From Diadema setosum (lineage: Eukaryota > Echinodermata > Echinoidea > Diadematoida > Diadematidae): 64,000 bases of DNA. A model generated the notes under the pieces. That model saw only the letters and a program-made list of their open reading frames with translations. It made no database searches and was not told where the DNA came from. Numbering within the stretch: the first letter of the stretch is position 1; the number at the start of each line of letters is the position of its first letter. Location: the NCBI GenBank assembly GCA_033980235.1, contig CM067062.1, positions 16,683,301 through 16,747,300 on the forward strand, in the 5' to 3' direction. Made by a program: the position numbers and the translations under genes. Of this stretch, positions 51,339 to 60,721 are shown one piece after another.

Positions 51339-54300
51339 CTCTTACACACACACACACACACACTCACTCACGCACACACTGTTGTTGTTGTTTCTTGTTA
51401 AATCAAATTTTCACAACTTTCTTCCTATCAAAATCCTTCACAGGTGTTCCTTGAGCAGTTCGGCTATCTTCCATCCCACATCGTGCACACGAGAAAAGCA
51501 GAACGCACAGCTCTGAGGTATAATACAGAAGAAGTTTATAATAGGGAGCTTTAGATTTTAGACGCGCGGACGTTCAAAGGGAAAAAAACATGGTCTGAGC
51601 GTGCGCAGTAACTTGACGTGCGCTACTGCGCACGCTCAGGGCCCCGTTGCAAGAAAGTTGCAATCAATTGCAAATAATTGCTAATTTTGAAACAACCATT
51701 CTGATTGGCTCAGGGTCTGCCCTATTAAGAAGACATGCATGCAACAATGATTTTGATTGGCCAGTGACAATCAGTTGCAAGTTGCGTTTAAACGCAAAGT
51801 TTCTAGCAACGGGGCCCAGACCATGTTTTTTTCCCTTTGAACGTCCACGCGTCTAAATTCTAAAACTCCCTAATGGCCGCGGTGACGCCGCCAGTAATTC
51901 AGCAAAACATGTAAAAAATGAACACACCTGCAAATTTGAGGTTTGAGATTTTGCTATGAAAGAAAAAATTAAGCTTAAGGGACGTGATCGATGTGATCGA
52001 TGTGATTGTGACAACGTGGAGTCAGATTTCATAAGAACACGATATCAGCCAGATTTTTTGAACCCAATACCATTCACAGATATAAGCACAAATTTTCATT
52101 AAATTTCGAAATGGTTTGCAGGAAGAAACATGTTGATGAAAAACAAAGGAGAGAGAAAAACAGGTGCAACACTTCGAGCACGCACATATTTTGATGTAAG
52201 TTTATGTGAAGTATCACGGGGTATTCATACAAACGTGCTTGTTGATAGCATCAGAGTTTCTGTTCCTTAGAACAATGCAATACAACAGGTTGTTTCTTCC
52301 CAAAGGCTCAACTACTGGCACACGGTGGCTCATTATTTTTCGTCACGCATTTCCAGTGCATTCGATAGTTAACAGTTCTATTGAAATAGTTGATGCTTTC
52401 ATTGACAGGATAGATATTGCATATTCGAATCTCAACAATCCGTACATCATGTGTACACGCACACGAAAAAAAAAAAGTTAAAACCGATAACCCTACATGT
52501 CGACGCAATCGAACAGTATTCGCATGAAAGTATGTAGCCTAGCATTAATCATTTTTTAACCGTATTCGGCCTTTTTTTTTTACCATTCTGTATAGATTAC
52601 ACTGAAGGATTAAAGATAAACATTTACGTATATGTTGGAATCGTAAATTTTACACGATATTTAAACATGCGGCAACAGAGGAACGACTCCGAATGGTGTT
52701 TTTTGTTTAACTTTTTATCGATTTTACTTCATAGGCCAATAATACTCTTACCAGAAGGTCTATTAGTTCGCATTCTGTATACCCTGTGTTTTCATCCCTG
52801 GACTAGTTCCCACACTGTCTGTCTTAATCAAAGTGTACATGTTCTTTCAAAAGCACACATCGTACTTTGAAATGGTAACAATGACAGGGTCGTCTGGAAG
52901 AACAGTGGCAACACCGAAAAGGCTGGGCTGGATGAATGACATCGTGTCACTTTGCCACTGTTCCACTCTGGTTCATGTATTGCCATTAAAGATACCAAAT
53001 AGATACAAGAAATCATTATTGTTATCATATTATTACGTATCATTGTTATCATTATTTTTACGAATAGCTAAGAATGGTATAAAATTTCCTCGAAATGCAG
53101 GAGCTTTCAGAAGTTTGCCGGTCTTCCCGTGACGGGAAACATGGACAACACAACCCAGATGCTCATGGACTCCAGCCGCTGCGGGGTGGAGGACATGCTG
53201 GGCTCCTCCCGTATGGGTCGCGTCATCAACCGGCTCGACACCAGCAACGCCACCAGCAAATTCGACGTGGTCGGCTACGACATCGAAGAGCCTCTCGGCG
53301 AAGACCCCGACATCGAGAATGCCAATGCGCAGGTGCCACCTAGCGTGTCGCGATCTCACCGGACGAGAAGATACAGCCTTCGAGGTATGGGAACCATTCA
53401 TCCCGTATTCATTTTACTCAACCAGGGAGGTGGGAATCTTCCCACCTCCCTGACGCAACAGTGTATTTCATCGGAAAACTCAATTAGTATTGCACAATCA
53501 ATAATTTTGGTCTGGATATTCTTTCTCTAATTTACCGAACTTCAGTTCTCAACTGAAACTGTTGATATCGTATATTTCAACTTTGAAACAAACGTCACGT
53601 GTCATTTTTCAAAACCTTCGCCTGACATCGACATATGATTGGACCTTTGCTCGTAATAGTTGTACGTTGAGACTCGATTCATGATATCCTTGTGATGACC
53701 ACTCCTTTCAGTACAGCACCATGGAAGCCGGCCTTTCGATCATTTCTCGGAGTTGTGCAATAACATTTGTAGACGTCCTTTCATACTGTTTCAATGTTTT
53801 ATCAATTCTGTTATTCTCCACAATTCAGTTAGTTTTGTTGAAATGAAAAGTAGCTTTACGTACGAGTGGTACGACTACATATCAATCAATATGGCCAAGT
53901 TAAAGGAGAGGTTGCAGTGGCTCGAGGATTAGATTATGTTTGTTCTTGGAATAGCATGAGTAGAAGGGATTAAGGCAAGATTTGTAAGACACCATAAGGA
54001 CCCGAATATCGATTCTTAGGATAATCTACCAATGATATTATTACTCTGCCTCTCACGCTTGTTATCATAACCGCAGGGCGAAAATGGGATAAGAATAATC
54101 TTACCTACTACTTCACCAACTTCACGCCCGATCTCTCCGAGGCCGAGGTGCGCGAGGCGATCGGACGAGCCTTCCAGCTCTGGGCGGACGTCACCCCGCT
54201 GACGTTCACGGAAACTTTCGACGTGCAAATGGCCGACATTGTCATCGAGTTCGCAGCCAGGGTCCACAGCGACGGACCTATTGCCCAGTTTGATGGACCA

Positions 54301-54606
54301 GGTGACGAGTCTATCCTAATGTATGAATTCTAAAGAATTTTGACAGGGCAAAAAATAATCATGAACTCGACTCTGGTGTTTTGTGTTTGATGAAATGTAG
54401 GCCTATGATGCCTTTGATTCTGAAATGTCTTCATGTTTCAAGTAAGTACACTTTTGATAGGAAATGTTACCTACGAGTACTGAACTTTTCATTGTGGTAT
54501 GAATCACGGTGGTTCTACTAGTTATACCGGACGAACCACAGCCATGTGTCATTTATTACTTTTTGGCTTTATTCAGTTCATGTCTGTTTGTTTTTTATTT
54601 GTTTTG

Positions 54607-54651
<45 letters not shown>

Positions 54652-57600
54652 GTAGGATCGTAGGAAACACTATGCCATTATGTCATTCCTTGATGCCACT
54701 TTCATTAAATGCGTGCGAGTTATCGCCCCAAAGCAGATAACATCAAAACGAGATAAAACCCTGCTTCCTATATAGCTGCTTACATCTTGGGCATCTATCC
54801 CACAGGAGGAACCCTGGCCCATGCCTACTTCCCCACCAACGGCGACCTCCACTTCGACGAGGATGAGACCTTCACCGTCCGCAGCCACCAGGGCACCAAC
54901 CTCTTCATCGTTGCTGCCCACGAGCTCGGTCACAGTCTCGGGCTGGAGCACTCGTCAGACACGAACGCACTGATGTACCCCTGGTATTTGGGCTACCAAG
55001 AGGACTACTCACTCTCGCAAGATGATGTGGATGGTATACAGATGATCTATGGTAGGTGGGGACCAGAGATGCGTTGCCCTGACAACAGGATATTGGTCCT
55101 CTTCAAAGATTCATGTGTGCCCCTTGACACTTAATTTGTTCACCCAGCCTGCATTGTCACAAATTGATTATAAGAGGTCATCCCACGAGACCGCCACCCA
55201 CGAGTCATACAGCCCACGAGTTCGACCTTGGAAAAAAAGGTCCATGAGTCTAACAGCTCACGAGTCATACTGCCCATGCGTTCGACACTACGCAAATGAA
55301 GCCAATGAGTTCGACACCAGGTAAAAACAGCCCACTCCAGTTTGACGGATACAACATGGGACATAATGTGTCGGCCTCTGGGCCTTGTTTGCTTAGTGTC
55401 GAAACCATGGGCTGTACTACTCGTGGACTGCATGACTCGTGGGTGTCTGTCTCGTGACGTGCACCCGAGTATTAAGGCGCACAAATCCATTTGATGAGAT
55501 TCAGGAGCTGGTTGAATCAGCAACCTATCAAAATCAACATCAATACATGATTGAAAAAAAAAAGGAAAATAATGACTTAATTTGTGATCACATCGACTTT
55601 CAGTGAATCGTTTAAAAGCATATTGAAAGAAGAATACGAACCTTGAAAGAATATAGTAATTATGTACATTGTCAATTATTCCTTTCTAATGCACTTTGTT
55701 AATCAGTCTTTGTCTCTGGCGACGCATCAAGAAAGTAAGAAATCTTGTCCACTCTTCGACTGATTCAGGAGTGGGCGCATTTCTTAAACAACCGCACCTT
55801 TGCATGACAAGCCATCTATTATAGTATCCATGGCAACAATCTATTTGCTCACACATTTTTGTCTGTTCTCCAGGTGCTTCCTTCTTTGTAACTACCGTAC
55901 ATGATGATAATTAAATCTCCATATCGGATGACATCCTTTCATCTTTTTCTTTAATTTCTCTTGTGGTTCAGGCAAAGCCCCTCTCGAACGCGTCGATATG
56001 GAGATGAACGAGGCGCCAGCGGATCGGCCAAAGGAGCACATACCAGACACCTGTAACAGCACATGGGATGCAGCAACGTACTACGGTAACCAACTTACCT
56101 GACGTGATGATAAATTCCTGCATGGATGTTTAAATGTTTACAAGATATTTAGTGCGATTATGTGTTTACCTATTCCTATATCGAACTTACCAAGGAAGCG
56201 ATAACGGTTTTTGTTCCTCATGTTACCGTCATGGTTACACAAACCTCAAGGACATGAAAAATTCGTCATCCGTTAATGACACTCTGATTTTGTTTTTGTT
56301 TTTATTTTTATTTATTTTTTTTTGTAAGATCGCATTTGATTGTTGAATTACGCATCATTGATCTGCTGTATCGGTTTCGTACAATTTGTGTCGGAAAAAC
56401 GCGGACAGGTATAGGACGTTTACTTGCCGCCACGTATCAACGAATATTTTGTATCGGAACCCCTTATATCCATTGCATTTGTGCACTTTTCGTATCTTTG
56501 GTGATAAATTGAACTGGAGTGTGGCTGTTGAAAAAAAAAAAAAGATCATCCATTCTCCGTTCTGTTTTCGTATTGTTGTAGTCAGACCCGATCATACACC
56601 GTGAAACAATAATGTCTTCCATGGACTGATGTTCGTAAATCGTTAAGAACGTTCGTTAATCCGAAAATAAGATAAGGTTCGTTATTCCGAAGGTTCGTTA
56701 TTCTCAAACACACAGATTTCCGATACCTTAATGGTCACTAATCCGAAAATGAAATAGTGTTTGCTATTTTGACGGTATAGGTTAATCCGAAAATGAAATA
56801 AGGTTCATTATTCCGAAGGTTCGTTACTAAGAAAATGAAAAGATGGTGCGTACTTCATACGAACCTTCGGAATAACGAACTTTTTCCTCATTTTTGATTA
56901 GCGGAATAACGAACCCTTGGAATAACGAACTGTAGCCATTCTATGCCCTTCTCTTTATAGCTCCTGATGATGTAGTTTACGCCTTCAAGGGCCGTTACAT
57001 GTGGGCAATAGGGGACAACGGCGTGGTGGAGGGTTACCCGAAGAAGACCAATCTAATGTTCAAAGAAGCGCCCTCTCTCGTTCACGCGGTCTTGTCCATC
57101 GGCAACAGACTCTACATGTTTCGGGGTAGGTCCGAAATCTTGCTATAATTATGCTCATGACTACGATTGCCGCTAAAGTATTAATGCCAGCTATCATGGG
57201 GCTCGTCAATAACTTTTAACTCTCTCTGGTGGCCCATTGGGGTCATCCCATAAGACCGACATCCACGAGTCATACAGCCCAAGAGTTCGACATAGAAAAG
57301 AGGTTCATGAGTCATACAGCTCACGAGTCATACAGCCCACGAGTTCAACACTAGGCAAATAAAGCCCATGAGTTCGACACTAGGTAAAAACAGCCCACGA
57401 GTTCAACAGATACAACACGGGGCTAAATGTGTCGGTCTTGTGGGCCTTGTTAGCTTAGTGTCGAACTCATGGGCTGTATGACTCGTGAGCTGTGTAACTC
57501 ATGGGCTGCATGACTCGTGAGCTGTATATGGGCTGTATGACTCGTGACCTGTATGACTCGTGGATGTCGGTCTCGTGACGTGCACCCGGCTCATTCGTGG

Positions 57601-59119
57601 AATTAGAATAATTAAATCTGAAATGTTGGTGGCTCAAACACGAAATGTAGTGGTACTGAATAAAAGGGTACATAGCAATCTATTTTAATCTCAGTTGCCC
57701 TGTCGGGCCATCAAAAGAAATGTTTTTGCAAGTTTGGTGGCCCGACATCAATATTTTAGTGGCTCCGGGCCACCGCTAAAATGTCGAGCCTATAGGCTAA
57801 ATCATCACAATTCCAACTGAAAAAGATTTCCTTGATTTTTTTTTTTGATTTTTTTAGTGACAACTCCTCTGTCGCATTGACAACGCCGATAAGTGCATCA
57901 CTGTATATAACTATTCGTGACAGCCGTCAACATGTGGGCTGTCATACCGGAAATCGAGTCCAATTAATGTTAAAACCGCAAAATGTGTGGCAGGGCCGAT
58001 GAGGTATTTTCGTGACGGACTATATGTTTATATTCAAGGGAATTATTAAAATAGAAATATTAGTGGTTATGAGCAAAATGGCCATGAAGCAAATTCTTTT
58101 CTTGTCAGATATCGTGTGAGCTGTCACTGACTGCCGTAACAAACAACCTGTCCATTATCGTTCAATGATCTTTCAATTTAGAGGAAGGAGAGAAAAACAT
58201 CAAAAATAAATATGTATAAATATGTGTAGTAAGATGATGTGCTTCTTCATCCAGTTGTTGTTTTTTAAAAACAGAATGAAATGAGGCATAACAAGGCTTA
58301 TTCTTCTAGCTTATCTCAACATCTTAGTATCTATTGTGCTAAAGCTACACTTGTGCTACTCGCTGAAAATCGAGTTTAGCTGTAACACGTTGCATGATTT
58401 ATGTTTTTAGTTCTGTGGCATTACTAATTGAAGCCGAAAGATCAATCAATCAACAAGAAAACATATTAAATAACAAATAACGAACGCGGCGAACTCAATA
58501 CTATCTATGACAATGTGTTTATTTTCATGTTGATTTGCATAGTGGATAAGAATATAAAGACCCTACTTATATCAATTCATCTGGAGTGACACTGTGATTA
58601 ATTATACTCGAATGAATGTCACCAATGGCAGTGTTACAAACGAGGACTACCACGTACCATGAGGTCATTTTGGAACAATTTTCTGTTATTTTTTCTTAAT
58701 TCGGGGCACCTCATAACCTTTTTTCATAGTCCATTTTTCTTCACTTTCTACCAGCACGCAAGATGTGGCGGTTCGTAAACAAAGAACTTGACACGGGATT
58801 CCCGCGTCCGATTCCCGAGGGACTACCTTCGGGTCCCAACGCGGCGCTCAGGTGGAGCGGTAACGGCAAGTCGTACTTCTTCAAGGGCTACCGCTTCTAC
58901 GAATTCGTCGAGTCCGACCTGAGCGTCGAGCCGCCGCGGAAGCTGCTCCAGCAGTGGCCCGGCGTGCCGCTGCGCATGGATGCGGCTTTCCAGTGGAAGA
59001 ACGGGCGCACTTATTTCTTCAAGGGCGACAACTACTGGCGGTACAACGACGACAAACTTTCGGTTGGGCGAAAATATCCCCTCTCAAGGAAGAAACACTG
59101 GTTGGGATGTGACGTGTAA
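43900..59119 (+). CDS. Secreted, furin-activatable matrix metalloproteinase (M10A), complete gene of 8 coding exons
   Basis: Exons 43900-43992, 51444-51517, 53101-53384, 54077-54301, 54806-55051, 55972-56085, 56961-57125 and 58755-59119 join without a frame break into 1566 nt (521 residues plus TAA). Intron phases are 0, 2, 1, 1, 1, 1, 1 and every intron is GT-AG. Domains seen: signal peptide (about 1-25), propeptide with FGYLP and [11 protein letters not shown], cysteine switch SRCGVED (Cys83), basic RTRR (143-146), mature start YSLRGRKW, structural-zinc/calcium loop (about 214-243), [11 protein letters not shown] (264-274) with Met-turn Met282, hinge (about 308-333), and a four-bladed hemopexin domain between Cys335 and Cys519. 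Family knowledge: such enzymes are zinc endopeptidases cleaving extracellular matrix or egg-envelope proteins. RTRR predicts processing by furin in the secretory pathway. No transmembrane or GPI tail follows hemopexin, so it is probably secreted. Orthology to a particular vertebrate MMP or to the sea-urchin hatching enzyme cannot be decided here. Exon 1 is the least certain exon. Confidence 0.93.
46417..46805. mobile_element. TTAA-flanked palindromic element in MMP intron 1 (389 bp)
   Basis: The ends are TTAA-AGGGATCGTACAG and CTGTACCATCCCT-TTAA. The two halves are mirror images (GAAATGGCTGAGATATCCAA against a diverged partner), centred on GTGTGGGACCCACACTTTAT. Because of this symmetry both strands carry matching short ORFs ([10 protein letters not shown] on one, [10 protein letters not shown] on the other), which are artefacts. 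Related copies are at 42847-43240 and 397-590. Confidence 0.85.
47354..47424 (+). repeat. (AT)n-(GATA)n-(AT)n microsatellite
   Basis: AT repeats flank four or so GATA units in MMP intron 1. Confidence 0.97.
47757..48196. mobile_element. Diverged fold-back element in MMP intron 1
   Basis: The interior matches the 11900-12467 family: AAAAGAGCACTTGACTTGCC, then AAAATTCATAACTTTTGAACG, then CTCACTGATGTGTTCTAC and TGCTGCATTCACTCATCC. Both TTAA termini are eroded. It is probably an old copy. Confidence 0.65.
51152..51271. mobile_element. Small inverted-repeat element with GGATCCAG ends (120 bp)
   Basis: CAGTGGTGGATCCAG at the left and CTGGATCCGCCCCTG at the right are 15-bp inverted repeats with two mismatches. 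Inside are an A-run and an (AAT)n tract. It lies about 170 bp before MMP exon 2. Confidence 0.65.
51299..51366 (+). repeat. (CT)n-(AC)n compound microsatellite
   Basis: A CT tract then an AC tract, about 80 bp upstream of MMP exon 2. Confidence 0.95.
51444..51517 (+). CDS. MMP exon 2: N-terminal propeptide (FGYLP motif)
   Basis: This 74-nt exon lies between acceptor TTCACAG and donor TGAG|GTATAA. It reads [10 protein letters not shown] followed by a basic stretch and ends in phase 2. Its last two bases plus the first base of exon 3 make an Arg codon, giving [15 protein letters not shown], the expected MMP prodomain helix. The Y/F-G-Y-L-P motif is a hallmark of the first prodomain helix in this family. 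Exact phase agreement on both sides and correct motif order make chance unlikely, although the exon is short and lies just after a CT/CA microsatellite. Confidence 0.88.
51542..51872. mobile_element. Inverted-repeat element with long TIRs, with another nested inside
   Basis: The outer 56-bp arms (51542-51597 and 51817-51872) are near-perfect reverse complements; both contain GTTCAAAGGGAAAAAAACAT or its complement. Next to the left arm is a short palindrome of CTGAGCGTGCGCAGTA with its complement. Inside, 51639-51817 has its own ends GGGCCCCGTTGCAAGAAA and TTTCTAGCAACGGGGCCC. The outer element has TA on both flanks. It sits in MMP intron 2, 25 bp after the exon 2 donor. Confidence 0.8.
53101..53384 (+). 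CDS. MMP exon 3: cysteine-switch propeptide and furin site
   Basis: The exon starts after AAATGCAG and ends at CGAG|GTATGG. It encodes residues 56-150 and the first base of codon 151. It contains [11 protein letters not shown], then SSRCGVEDM (switch Cys83), an acidic linker of about 55 residues, and [11 protein letters not shown] with the predicted proprotein-convertase site. It is clearly GC-richer than the flanking introns. The canonical switch is PRCGVPD. Here both prolines are replaced (Ser and Glu) while Arg and Cys are kept. A potential N-glycosylation site (NTT) precedes the switch. Confidence 0.95.
53423..53452. repeat. 13-bp perfect hairpin (CAGGGAGGTGGGA), MMP intron 3
   Basis: CAGGGAGGTGGGA and TCCCACCTCCCTG flank a 4-nt loop, 38 bp after the exon 3 donor. 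Relatives are at 40684-40713 and, weaker, 11-36. Confidence 0.75.
54077..54301 (+). CDS. MMP exon 4: N-terminal half of catalytic domain
   Basis: The exon is bounded by AACCGCAG and CCAG|GTGACG and is phase 1 at both ends. It encodes [18 protein letters not shown], the helix with [13 protein letters not shown], and ADIVIEF, all standard M10A landmarks. It then begins the structural zinc and calcium loop (VHSDG and FDGPG), with His214 and Asp216 as expected zinc ligands. NLT and NFT are possible N-glycosylation sites. Confidence 0.96.
54610..54649 (+). repeat. (GT)n microsatellite, MMP intron 4
   Basis: About 40 bp of GT, 157 bp upstream of the exon 5 boundary. Confidence 0.97.
54806..55051 (+). 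CDS. MMP exon 5: zinc-binding active site
   Basis: The exon lies between ATCCCACAG and CTATG|GTAGGT, phase 1 at both ends. It encodes [18 protein letters not shown] (structural zinc His231 and His241 plus calcium ligands), then [16 protein letters not shown]. That gives His264, Glu265, His268 and His274 as catalytic zinc ligands and general base, followed by the Met-turn in ALMYPWY and the C-terminal helix [15 protein letters not shown]. No catalytic residue is missing, so an active peptidase is predicted. Confidence 0.97.
55176..55468. mobile_element. CACGAGTCATACAGCC fold-back element, copy 1 (MMP intron 5)
   Basis: The left half is CCCACGAGACCGCC followed by repeats of CACGAGTCATACAGCCCA and GAGTTCGACA. 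The right half is the complement, ending GACTCGTGGGTGTCTGTCTC. A second copy occupies intron 7 of the same gene. Confidence 0.8.
55972..56085 (+). CDS. MMP exon 6: hinge and start of hemopexin domain
   Basis: The exon is bounded by GTGGTTCAG and CTACG|GTAACC, phase 1 at both ends. It encodes a short charged hinge, then [15 protein letters not shown]. Cys335 is the conserved first cysteine of the MMP hemopexin domain, expected to pair with Cys519 in the last exon. NST after the Cys is a possible glycosylation site. The hinge is short compared with membrane-type MMPs. Confidence 0.93.
56652..56931. mobile_element. TTCGTTATTCCGAA inverted-repeat element (MMP intron 6)
   Basis: GGTTCGTTATTCCGAAGGTT and related units repeat on the left. 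The complements (CGAACCTTCGGAATAACGAA and GGAATAACGAACTG) end the element about 30 bp before MMP exon 7. The core unit is itself close to palindromic. Confidence 0.75.
56961..57125 (+). CDS. MMP exon 7: hemopexin blades 1-2
   Basis: The exon is bounded by CTCTTTATAG and TTTCGGG|GTAGGT, phase 1 at both ends. It encodes [13 protein letters not shown] (blade 1, matching the family pattern of an FKGxxxW turn) and then [20 protein letters not shown], the beginning of blade 2. An inverted-repeat element with TTCGTTATTCCGAA motifs ends about 30 bp before the acceptor. Confidence 0.94.
57241..57588. mobile_element. CACGAGTCATACAGCC fold-back element, copy 2 (MMP intron 7)
   Basis: It starts GGTCATCCCATAAGACCGAC and ends GGATGTCGGTCTCGTGACGT, with several internal repeats of CACGAGTCATACAGC on the left and GACTCGTGAGCTGTATGA on the right. 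The right half has more repeat units than copy 1, so unit number varies. Confidence 0.8.
58755..59119 (+). CDS. MMP exon 8: hemopexin blades 2-4 and stop
   Basis: The exon starts after TTTCTACCAG and ends with TAA at 59117-59119. It completes blade 2 (ARKMWRFVN), then blade 3 ([19 protein letters not shown]) and blade 4 ([20 protein letters not shown]). The end is KKHWLGCDV, with the terminal Cys519 typical of MMP hemopexin domains. The protein ends two residues after this Cys, with no stalk, transmembrane segment or GPI signal. Confidence 0.96.
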
Positions 59120-60240
59120 TGGCAATAGATCTAACGTGTCAATCACCTTAAGTCTTCTACCTTACGTTCCTTGGGATGCCTTTGAAACAGTGACATCGTT
59201 TTCCCCCTTAAGATTATTCCAAACATGTACCGAGAATAGTTTGGAATTCCTGGATAATAATGATAATCAAGAGCCTCATTTAACGGAGCAACATGGGACA
59301 AGGATTGGGACCAAGGAATGTGGATTATTGTTGGGTTTCGAGTCCTTGTATCGTAGCTCAATGTCTAGACCATGACAGATTGGACAAATTAATACATGTA
59401 CATTGATGCATCCACCAGTAATCGCCACTGCCACGCGCCTTTGGCCTTTGAATAGTTTAGAACTTGGTGCAGCATAATACTACCATGAGAATATACCTTC
59501 TGATGAGGATTTAGAGAAAAACACGGTGGGCTGCTAAGAGGGATATGTTTTAAGTTGAAATCGAGAATGTTTAAGTGCCTTGCCATGTAAAATCGTTTCA
59601 CAGTTTTCCAGAAGTGTTTAGGTCCCGAAAACATGATTGGGTGAGTTGGGAACGTTGATCTGTAGGATGCATTCCTTGAACACAATGTGACCGCAAGGTG
59701 GCGCCTATCACTTTGATGAAGATCAAGCTCATTACTAAACCAACTGTCCATGGCATTTTGAGCCAATGTCCAATGTGAAAGGTTCATTATTCTACTCGTT
59801 CCTCCTTGAAGTGTTTATTCACAATAGATCAATCAAATTGTAACAAATCGCTGTTGCTGCTTTGTTTTACCTCCTAAGCATTACATCTCAATCTGCAGAC
59901 AATGTTTCTGTGTTTCATATATGTAATTATTGTAGGATATAGTGCGGACTTTTCTAAGGGTCATGCGCACGGCCATCATTCATTGTTGCAAATAAGAAAC
60001 TTACGAGTAGCTTATCTGTGGAAGAGATCATTTAGGACGTCTTCATGATGAACCCCATCCCACTCAATTTAATCAAATTAATAACATCCGACACAAGGAA
60101 TTGTTAATAAATGCCCTTTGCAAAAAGTGCGCATCTTTATAAGCCCGTGGACTGATTAACCGGCCAATTGTGTATAGTCCACAATCGCTAAGTCATCAGC
60201 GTATCACAGCACAAGAAACGCACATAAAACATGAAATAAA
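59120..60240 (+). other. Probable MMP 3' UTR with candidate polyadenylation signals
   Basis: AATAAA occurs at 60106-60111 and 60235-60240, about 1.0 and 1.1 kb after the stop codon. Either could end the MMP transcript. The interval also carries an opposite-strand open stretch that may be a LINE relic (59389-59787). The UTR extent is inferred only from the hexamers. Confidence 0.35.
59389..59787 (-). pseudogene. Possible non-LTR retrotransposon (LINE) relic, endonuclease-RT linker
   Basis: A 132-codon open stretch on the - strand contains SWFSNELDLHQSDRRHLAV and, about 25 residues on, SGPKHFWKTVKRF. The order of a WF..EL segment with an Arg-rich helix, then PKxFWKxVK, resembles the linker between endonuclease and reverse transcriptase in Jockey/CR1-like ORF2 proteins. 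No RT motif (FADD or YADD) is seen nearby, so at most a short decayed fragment is present. It overlaps the inferred MMP 3' UTR. A chance ORF remains possible. Confidence 0.3.
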
Positions 60241-60660
60241 CAATGAAAACATGAATATTCGATCAGGAGAGCTATCCGATGTAAGGAAAAAAAAAATGGA
60301 TCTGCCAAAGAAAATCTATCTTGACCTTTACCCTGTGCTGTGACTGAGCATGTTTATCTATCATAATTTGTATTACTGTACTTTGGGGTTTTGTATTTCA
60401 AAGAAAAAAGGAGAAACATTTGATGCTAGTTCTGTAAAGGATATTCAACAACTTCAGTTTCATAATAAGCTTCGTGGCTCCTCAAATGCCGAAAGCGATT
60501 ATAATCATGTTTGCATTATGCTGTATAATGGAACGGAAGTGTCATACATACACTATAATATGGAAGATTATTGTAGAATAATCTATATTGTAATTAGGAA
60601 AGTGGTGAATACTTCGCTAAACGCATTTGATGTTGACGTTTTAATTAATAGTGTTGCATA

Positions 60661-60662
<2 letters not shown>

Positions 60663-60715
<53 letters not shown>
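60663..60715 (+). repeat. (GT)n microsatellite
   Basis: About 53 bp of uninterrupted GT/TG downstream of the MMP gene. The Val/Cys-rich ORF across it is an artefact. Confidence 0.97.

Positions 60716-60721
<6 letters not shown>

Larger units (their letters stand above)
43993..51443 (+). other. MMP intron 1 (7.45 kb)
   Basis: The intron runs from CAG|GTGACA to TTCACAG. It contains the extended exon-1 reading frame to 44391, a TTAA-flanked palindromic element (46417-46805), an (AT)n/(GATA)n tract (47354-47424), a diverged fold-back element (47757-48196), a small GGATCCAG-ended element (51152-51271) and a CT/CA microsatellite (51299-51366). No other exon was recognised. Confidence 0.7.

Noticed and set aside
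53033..53401. 122-codon - strand ORF opposite MMP exon 3
   Set aside because: Shadow of the GC-rich coding exon on the + strand.
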